Source: Staphylococcus sp. CAG:324 (GTDB lineage Bacteria > Bacillota_I > Bacilli_A > ML615J-28 > CAG-313). From it: a stretch of DNA of 64,000 nucleotides. A program made the position numbers and the translations under genes. The stretch's first letter is position 1, and the number at the start of each line of letters is the position of its first letter. The stretch lies in contig FR890815.1 of the NCBI GenBank assembly GCA_000433035.1, positions 171,305 to 235,304 on the forward strand, in the 5' to 3' direction. Shown one piece after another: positions 59,557-64,000 of this stretch. The notes beneath the pieces were generated by a model that worked only from the letters and a program-made list of their open reading frames with translations, did no database searches and was not told the DNA's origin.

Positions 59557-61174
59557 ATTTCTCTTTCATAGATGGATCAATGTAGATTGTTTTGTTATTG
59601 GTAAAAGTAACATTTGATCCTTTCATTCCAGGAATTTTCTTTAGATATTTAACTAAAACGTAGTCAACAGGGACACTAGAAGAATTAGAAAATTTAGAAA
59701 AACTTGCGGCTAGATTAGCACAAAAGCGAATATCTTGTTCAGTTAAGATATAGGATGGGTGAGGAACTTTAAAAACAACATGAGAACCCGGTGCATCCTT
59801 AACATGAAACCACCAATCATAACTTTGGGCAAGTTTATGCGTGATATATTCATTTTGGATATTATTTTTCCCTACTAGTATTTCATTTTTATTTAAAATA
59901 TATTTAGTAATGTTTATCTTTTTATTTTTTGGTTTAGATTGATTTTTGTCTTTAAGATATTTATTTTTTATTAATTCCATTTTAATTTCTTCAAGATCTA
60001 TATTGTTGGCAAAATCAATTTGACTAGATATTTCATCTAAATATTTCAGTTCATTATTCGCAATTTTCAATTGCAAGTCAATCATAACAAGGGCATTTTT
60101 GGCTTTTTTAGCCTTTGTGAAAAGTTTTTTTAAATTGGTACTTGGGTCAAGCATAGGATCTAATTGAATTTCAAGTGGTTGATTATGAAAAAAATCATCG
60201 ACAATAATTGTATGCATTCCTTTTTGAACTTTATAAAGATTAGCCTGTAATAAAATACCAATCTCATTCAATTTTAAATTTTCATTTGCAACAGTTAAAT
60301 CGCTTTGTAAATGATCAATTTTACTTTGTAAATGAATGATTTTATTTTTTATTATTTTTTTTAAGGCTTTGGCTTTATCATTATAAATTATCTTATAATC
60401 TTTATAATAGACTTCAAGCATCATACTTATAGAATCAAATCCATCTTGAATGACTGGATAGTGAAAAAGAGGTAAAACATAAAAATCATATTTTTTGTCA
60501 ATTTGATAGATTGCAAATTTTAAAGGATTTTGCAAATAACTCTTAATACTTTGATGTGAATTTTGAATTGCATCTTTTGCAATTTTAGATACTCCTTGTA
60601 ATAGTTCTAGATCATATTGGTCAGATTCATCAAGTAAAAAAGGATGAATAGTAGCATTAGATGGTGGATAAGAGTAGGAGACCTTTGGAAGAATGAATCT
60701 TTTGCAATCTTCTGATGGAGGAAGTTTTCGAATAGCATCAATAATTATTTTTTGTGAATTTACTAAAATAATATTGCTATTTCTTCCCATCAATTCAAAA
60801 ATTAAAAGATAAGTAACGTTATCACCAAGTTCGTTTGTACAACGAATATGAAAAACGATAATTCGATCATTATCAATTTGTTCAATTTTACTAATTATAC
60901 CTCTTTCTAAATATTTGCGTAAAACCATACAAAAATTTTTAGGAGACTCAAATGATGATATTTTTTGGGTAGTTAAATAAATTCTAGGCATATCTAAAGA
61001 AGAAGATATAAAAAGTTGATAATTTTTAATTTGTTTATCAGTTTGATCTTTAGATCTAATTTGTAGACATAAATCTAAAGCATTTGGTTCAATGATTTTG
61101 TTGATTTTACCACCAACTAATTTTTCGCTTAATTCAGATGTTAAAAAATGAATAAGAATACCATCGTAGGGCAT
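59546..61174 (-). CDS. NFACT-family Rqc2/FbpA protein, 542 aa
   Basis: NFACT proteins (Rqc2 homologue RqcH in Bacillus) bind stalled 50S subunits and add alanine tails; the same family was described as FbpA-like fibronectin-binding proteins. The N-terminal MPYDGILIHFLTSELSEKLV and DLCLQIRSKD, and the C-terminal NFACT-R signature WWFHVKDAPGSHVVFK with LVKYLKKIPGMKGSNVTF, are clear. The start is ATG at 61174 (GAAGG upstream); 28 codons further up belong to the intergenic region. Minus strand between converging genes. Confidence 0.93.
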   Translation of the reverse strand: MPYDGILIHFLTSELSEKLVGGKINKIIEPNALDLCLQIRSKDQTDKQIKNYQLFISSSLDMPRIYLTTQKISSFESPKNFCMVLRKYLERGIISKIEQIDNDRIIVFHIRCTNELGDNVTYLLIFELMGRNSNIILVNSQKIIIDAIRKLPPSEDCKRFILPKVSYSYPPSNATIHPFLLDESDQYDLELLQGVSKIAKDAIQNSHQSIKSYLQNPLKFAIYQIDKKYDFYVLPLFHYPVIQDGFDSISMMLEVYYKDYKIIYNDKAKALKKIIKNKIIHLQSKIDHLQSDLTVANENLKLNEIGILLQANLYKVQKGMHTIIVDDFFHNQPLEIQLDPMLDPSTNLKKLFTKAKKAKNALVMIDLQLKIANNELKYLDEISSQIDFANNIDLEEIKMELIKNKYLKDKNQSKPKNKKINITKYILNKNEILVGKNNIQNEYITHKLAQSYDWWFHVKDAPGSHVVFKVPHPSYILTEQDIRFCANLAASFSKFSNSSSVPVDYVLVKYLKKIPGMKGSNVTFTNNKTIYIDPSMKEKFNL

Positions 61175-61303
61175 ATTGTTTAACCTTCTTTTTATAAATT
61201 TATACTTTATTATACAACAAAAAATTAAAAATAACAAAACTATTGAAAAAAAAAACAAATAGTGGTAAAATAAACCAAATAGATATCATTTTGAGGTTAA
61301 CAT

Positions 61304-61921
61304 ATGAAGCTTAATGAAAAAGGATTATTAATTGTTATTTCGGGGCCATCTGGAGTTGGGAAAGGAACGATTCGTAAAGCTTTGTTTCAAAGAACGGGTC
61401 ATAATTTAGATTTTTCGGTTTCAATGACAACTAGAATGCCAAGAGAAGGAGAAATTGATGGTAAAGACTATTTCTTTGTAACTAAGGAAGAATTTGAACA
61501 AGAAATAAAAAATGATAATTTATTAGAACATGCTAAATTTGTCAATAACTATTATGGAACTCCTAAAAACAAAGTATTAGAAAAGTTAGAAGAAGGAAAA
61601 GAAGTAGTATTAGAAATAGAGGTTCAAGGGGCTCTACAAGTGAAGGCAAAAATGTCAGATGCCGTATTTATTTTTATTGCCCCACCATCTTGGAAGGCTT
61701 TAGAGCACCGATTAACGAATAGAGGAACAGAAACGAGTGATATTATCATTGAGCGATTAACTAAGGCCAAGAATGAAATAATGCTTGCTTCATCTTATGA
61801 TTATATTGTTATCAATGATGAAGTAGAAAATGCAGTTGATAAAATAATTGCAATTATTAGAGCAGAACATGCGAAGTGTGAAAGAGCACTAGAAGGATAT
61901 TATAAATTAATGGAGGAATAA
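61304..61921 (+). CDS. gmk: Guanylate kinase, 205 aa
   Basis: It phosphorylates GMP to GDP. P-loop VISGPSGVGKGTIRKAL, then TTRMPREGEIDGKDYFFVT, are diagnostic. It pairs with rpoZ 2 bases downstream, as in many Firmicutes. Confidence 0.97.
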   Translation: MKLNEKGLLIVISGPSGVGKGTIRKALFQRTGHNLDFSVSMTTRMPREGEIDGKDYFFVTKEEFEQEIKNDNLLEHAKFVNNYYGTPKNKVLEKLEEGKEVVLEIEVQGALQVKAKMSDAVFIFIAPPSWKALEHRLTNRGTETSDIIIERLTKAKNEIMLASSYDYIVINDEVENAVDKIIAIIRAEHAKCERALEGYYKLMEE

Positions 61922-61923
61922 GT

Positions 61924-62154
61924 ATGAGTCAAATGGAAAATATGAATCAAGAAAGAGATGGTCTTCGTTATCCATCTATTGATGAATTGACAGATAAATC
62001 TTCATCTAAATATAAATTAGTGATTGCGGCAGCCAAACGTGCTAAGGAAATTGATGCTTCTAAAAAAAGTTTTCTTGCGGAAACAAAAAATACGAAAAGT
62101 ATAGGTATTGCTTTAGAAGAGATTATTGCTAATAAAGTTGAGGTGGTTGATTGA
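61924..62154 (+). CDS. rpoZ: RNA polymerase omega subunit, 76 aa
   Basis: LRYPSIDELTDKSSSKYKLV followed by IAAAKRAKEID matches the omega signature (RYPSIDxLxxxxxSKYxLV). It ends at TGA, overlapping the next ATG. Confidence 0.95.
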   Translation: MSQMENMNQERDGLRYPSIDELTDKSSSKYKLVIAAAKRAKEIDASKKSFLAETKNTKSIGIALEEIIANKVEVVD

Positions 62155-63659
62155 TGGAAAACGCCTTAGAAATTTATCAAAAAGCAAGAAAAAAATTGAA
62201 TGCATTTCATTATGCAATGTATCTTATTAGCTGGGATTCTGAAACTGAAGCTCCTGTAGGATGTTTAGAAGAAAGGTCTAAACAAATTGGTGAACTTGTT
62301 TCAATGATGTTAGAAATATCTCATTGTAAAGAATATGTTGAGGCGGTAAAAACTTTATATGATAAAAAAGAAGAGTTAACAACAGATTTAAAATTAGAAA
62401 TAGTTAAAGTTTGGGAAGAATTAGAAAAAGAGTTAAAAATCCCTGAAGCAGAACTTATTGAATATGAAATGCTGTTGGCAAAAGCAAATAATATTTGGTG
62501 TGAAGCTAAACTGAATAATAATTATGCCTTATTTGCTCCTGTTTTAGCTCAAATTATCAATTGGCAAAAAAAATATATTCAATATTTAGAAACGGATACT
62601 TTAAAAGGTTATGATGTTTTGTTAAATGATTATGAAAAAGGTTTTACAAAAAAAGAATATGATGAATTTTTTGATCTTTTAAAAAAAGAATTGGTTCCAT
62701 TTGTTAAAAAAATTACATCATTAAAACCTCTTGATGATTCTTTTGTGTATAAAAAATATAGTATTGATAAACAAAAAGAATTTGCTCATTATTTGATGGA
62801 TGTGATGTGTTTTGATAAAAAGTTTGGTTTAACAAAAGAATCGGAACATCCTTTTACTTCTGGATATGGTACTACTGATGTGAGAGTTACTTGCCATTAT
62901 TATGAAAATCTTTTAACATCAAGTATTTTTTCAATGATTCATGAATTAGGACATGCTACTTATGAAAGACAATGCGATAGCAAATATGATGATACAGCTT
63001 TAAGCGGTGGTACAACAATGGCAATGCATGAATCACAATCTCGTTTTTATGAAAATATTGTTGGTAGAAGTTATCCGTTTTGGTCTAAGCATTATCCTGT
63101 TTTACAACAGTTATTTTTTGAAAATTTACATGATGTGGAACTAGATGATTTTTACCATGCTATAAATAAAATTGAAAAGACGCTTATTAGAACGGAGGCA
63201 GATGAACTGACTTATCCTCTTCATATTATGGTTAGGTATGATATAGAAAAAGCCATAATTGAATCAAATCTTAATGTACATGCGTTACCAAAACTTTGGA
63301 ATAAATTATATCAAGATTATTTAGGAATTGAAGTTCCAAATGATACAAAAGGTATTTTGCAAGATGTTCATTGGGCGGGTGGTTCATTTGGTTATTTTCC
63401 TACTTATGCTTTAGGAAGTGCTTATGCTGCTCAACTTTATCATCAAATGAAAAAAGAATTGAATATTGATGAGGCTTTTGGAGCTGATGATTTATCTAAA
63501 GTGAATGCATGGTTAAAAGAGAAAGTGCATAAATATGCAGGTTCAAAAAGTCCAAAAGAAATATTATTAATGGTAACTCATGAAGAATTTAATCCGAAAT
63601 ATTATCTTGAATATTTAAAAGAAAAATATTCAAAAATATATCAATTAACTAATGAATAA
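62154..63659 (+). CDS. M32-family carboxypeptidase (Taq type), 501 aa
   Basis: A zinc metallocarboxypeptidase; HELGHATYERQ carries the HExxH site and the third ligand Glu lies about 30 residues later in AMHESQSRFYEN. The HPFTSGYGTTDVRVTCHYYE region is typical. Cytosolic, no signal peptide. ATG 62154 overlaps the rpoZ stop (TGATG). Confidence 0.95.
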   Translation: MENALEIYQKARKKLNAFHYAMYLISWDSETEAPVGCLEERSKQIGELVSMMLEISHCKEYVEAVKTLYDKKEELTTDLKLEIVKVWEELEKELKIPEAELIEYEMLLAKANNIWCEAKLNNNYALFAPVLAQIINWQKKYIQYLETDTLKGYDVLLNDYEKGFTKKEYDEFFDLLKKELVPFVKKITSLKPLDDSFVYKKYSIDKQKEFAHYLMDVMCFDKKFGLTKESEHPFTSGYGTTDVRVTCHYYENLLTSSIFSMIHELGHATYERQCDSKYDDTALSGGTTMAMHESQSRFYENIVGRSYPFWSKHYPVLQQLFFENLHDVELDDFYHAINKIEKTLIRTEADELTYPLHIMVRYDIEKAIIESNLNVHALPKLWNKLYQDYLGIEVPNDTKGILQDVHWAGGSFGYFPTYALGSAYAAQLYHQMKKELNIDEAFGADDLSKVNAWLKEKVHKYAGSKSPKEILLMVTHEEFNPKYYLEYLKEKYSKIYQLTNE

Positions 63660-63676
63660 AATTAAGGAGGTTATTG

Positions 63677-64000
63677 ATGGCAAAAATAGTCTTAAAAAGA
63701 AAAAAATCAGATAAGGATACATATTTAGTTCGTAATGTAAAAAGTGCATATGGTGAATTAGAATATGATGATTCTTTATTAGAGGAAGATCAAGTAGTTG
63801 AACCAATAGAAAAAACGAATGAAGAAATACAACAACAACAATTAAGAAAAGCAAGAGAAGAAGAAAAACGTCTTGCAGAAGAAAAAGCAAGAGAAGAAGA
63901 AAGACGCCTTGCAGAAGAAAAAGCAAGAGAAGAAGAAAGACGTCTTGCAGAAGAAAAAGCAAGAGAAGAAGAAAGACGTCTTGCAGAAGAAAGAGCTCAT
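63677..64000 (+). CDS. Start of a repeat-rich charged coiled-coil protein (partial)
   Basis: AAGGAGG at 63664-63670 precedes ATG 63677. The frame MAKIVLKRKKSDKDTYLVRN leads into a Glu/Arg-rich segment and is open to the window edge. From 63851 it consists of 12-residue units AREEERRLAEEK encoded by 36-bp tandem repeats, predicting a long single alpha-helix or coiled coil. The end lies outside the window. Confidence 0.75.
   Translation, partial: MAKIVLKRKKSDKDTYLVRNVKSAYGELEYDDSLLEEDQVVEPIEKTNEEIQQQQLRKAREEEKRLAEEKAREEERRLAEEKAREEERRLAEEKAREEERRLAEERAH
63851..63994 (+). repeat. Four 36-bp tandem repeats inside a coding region
   Basis: Units at 63851-63886, 63887-63922, 63923-63958 and 63959-63994 differ by a few bases and encode AREEE(K/R)RLAEE(K/R). 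Copy number may vary between strains. Confidence 0.85.

Noticed and set aside
61175..61258. 28-codon N-terminal extension of the NFACT protein
   Set aside because: It is AT-rich intergenic sequence; MPYDGILIH is the family start and follows a ribosome site.
63645..63962. Minus-strand ORF rich in Leu and Val
   Set aside because: It is the antisense of the 36-bp repeats of the + strand gene at 63677.

Overview
The window is AT-rich bacterial DNA, apparently chromosomal. TGG encodes Trp and TGA acts as a stop (for example at the rpoZ and pyrK-side genes), so the standard bacterial code is used. Strong AGGAGG-type ribosome sites, sigma-A-like promoters, a CIRCE operator, a class 1B PyrD/PyrK pair, DnaD, Rqc2/FbpA-type NFACT, CotF-like and Cse60-like genes point to a low-GC Bacillota relative (Bacilli / Erysipelotrichia / gut 'RF39-like' lineage). 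The species cannot be named from the sequence alone.

Region 1 (1-13.4 kb, with one more unit at 28.9-29.6 kb) is an accessory array. Single genes or pairs, all on the + strand, mostly follow one plan: extended -10 promoter and leader RNA hairpin, gene, terminator, then an imperfect inverted repeat of about 67-108 bp bounded by GACAAATT/AATTTGTC with an inner TTTCAAC/GTTG pair. Cargo includes XRE and Fic regulators, three DUF4143-type AAA ATPases, a GNAT protein, membrane proteins, a YhcG/DUF1016 nuclease and tiny proteins. Several are broken by frameshifts or in-frame stops. The layout resembles an integron cassette array, but no integrase is present and the repeats do not have canonical attC boxes.

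Region 2 (13.5-33.2 kb) starts with a terminator-bounded structured RNA candidate. It is followed by a tightly overlapping six-gene operon (conserved small protein, two related XRE proteins, an RNase III-domain protein, an Asn/His-rich small protein, an Smr-like protein). Next is a two-gene module with a 1615-aa DEAH/DUF1998 helicase that resembles Druantia type III, followed by an XRE/ImmA-type pair. The region ends with membrane, HNH, GIY-YIG-DUF2075 and DUF3737 genes. It reads as a defence or mobile-gene island.

Region 3 (33.4-64 kb) is core genome: a large lipoprotein, htpG under CIRCE/HrcA control, CotF-like genes, fhs, and a complete UMP biosynthesis operon (pyrB-pyrC-carA-carB-pyrK-pyrD-pyrF-pyrE). 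The pyr operon is preceded by a 32-codon leader ORF whose stop codon lies inside a rho-independent terminator, after a U-rich stretch, as in enterobacterial pyrBI attenuation. Then come a phosphatase, a GHKL ATPase, purB-purA, an FAD oxidoreductase, hpt, dnaD-nth, cse60, the NFACT gene on the minus strand, gmk-rpoZ, an M32 carboxypeptidase and the start of a repeat-rich coiled-coil gene that runs off the end.
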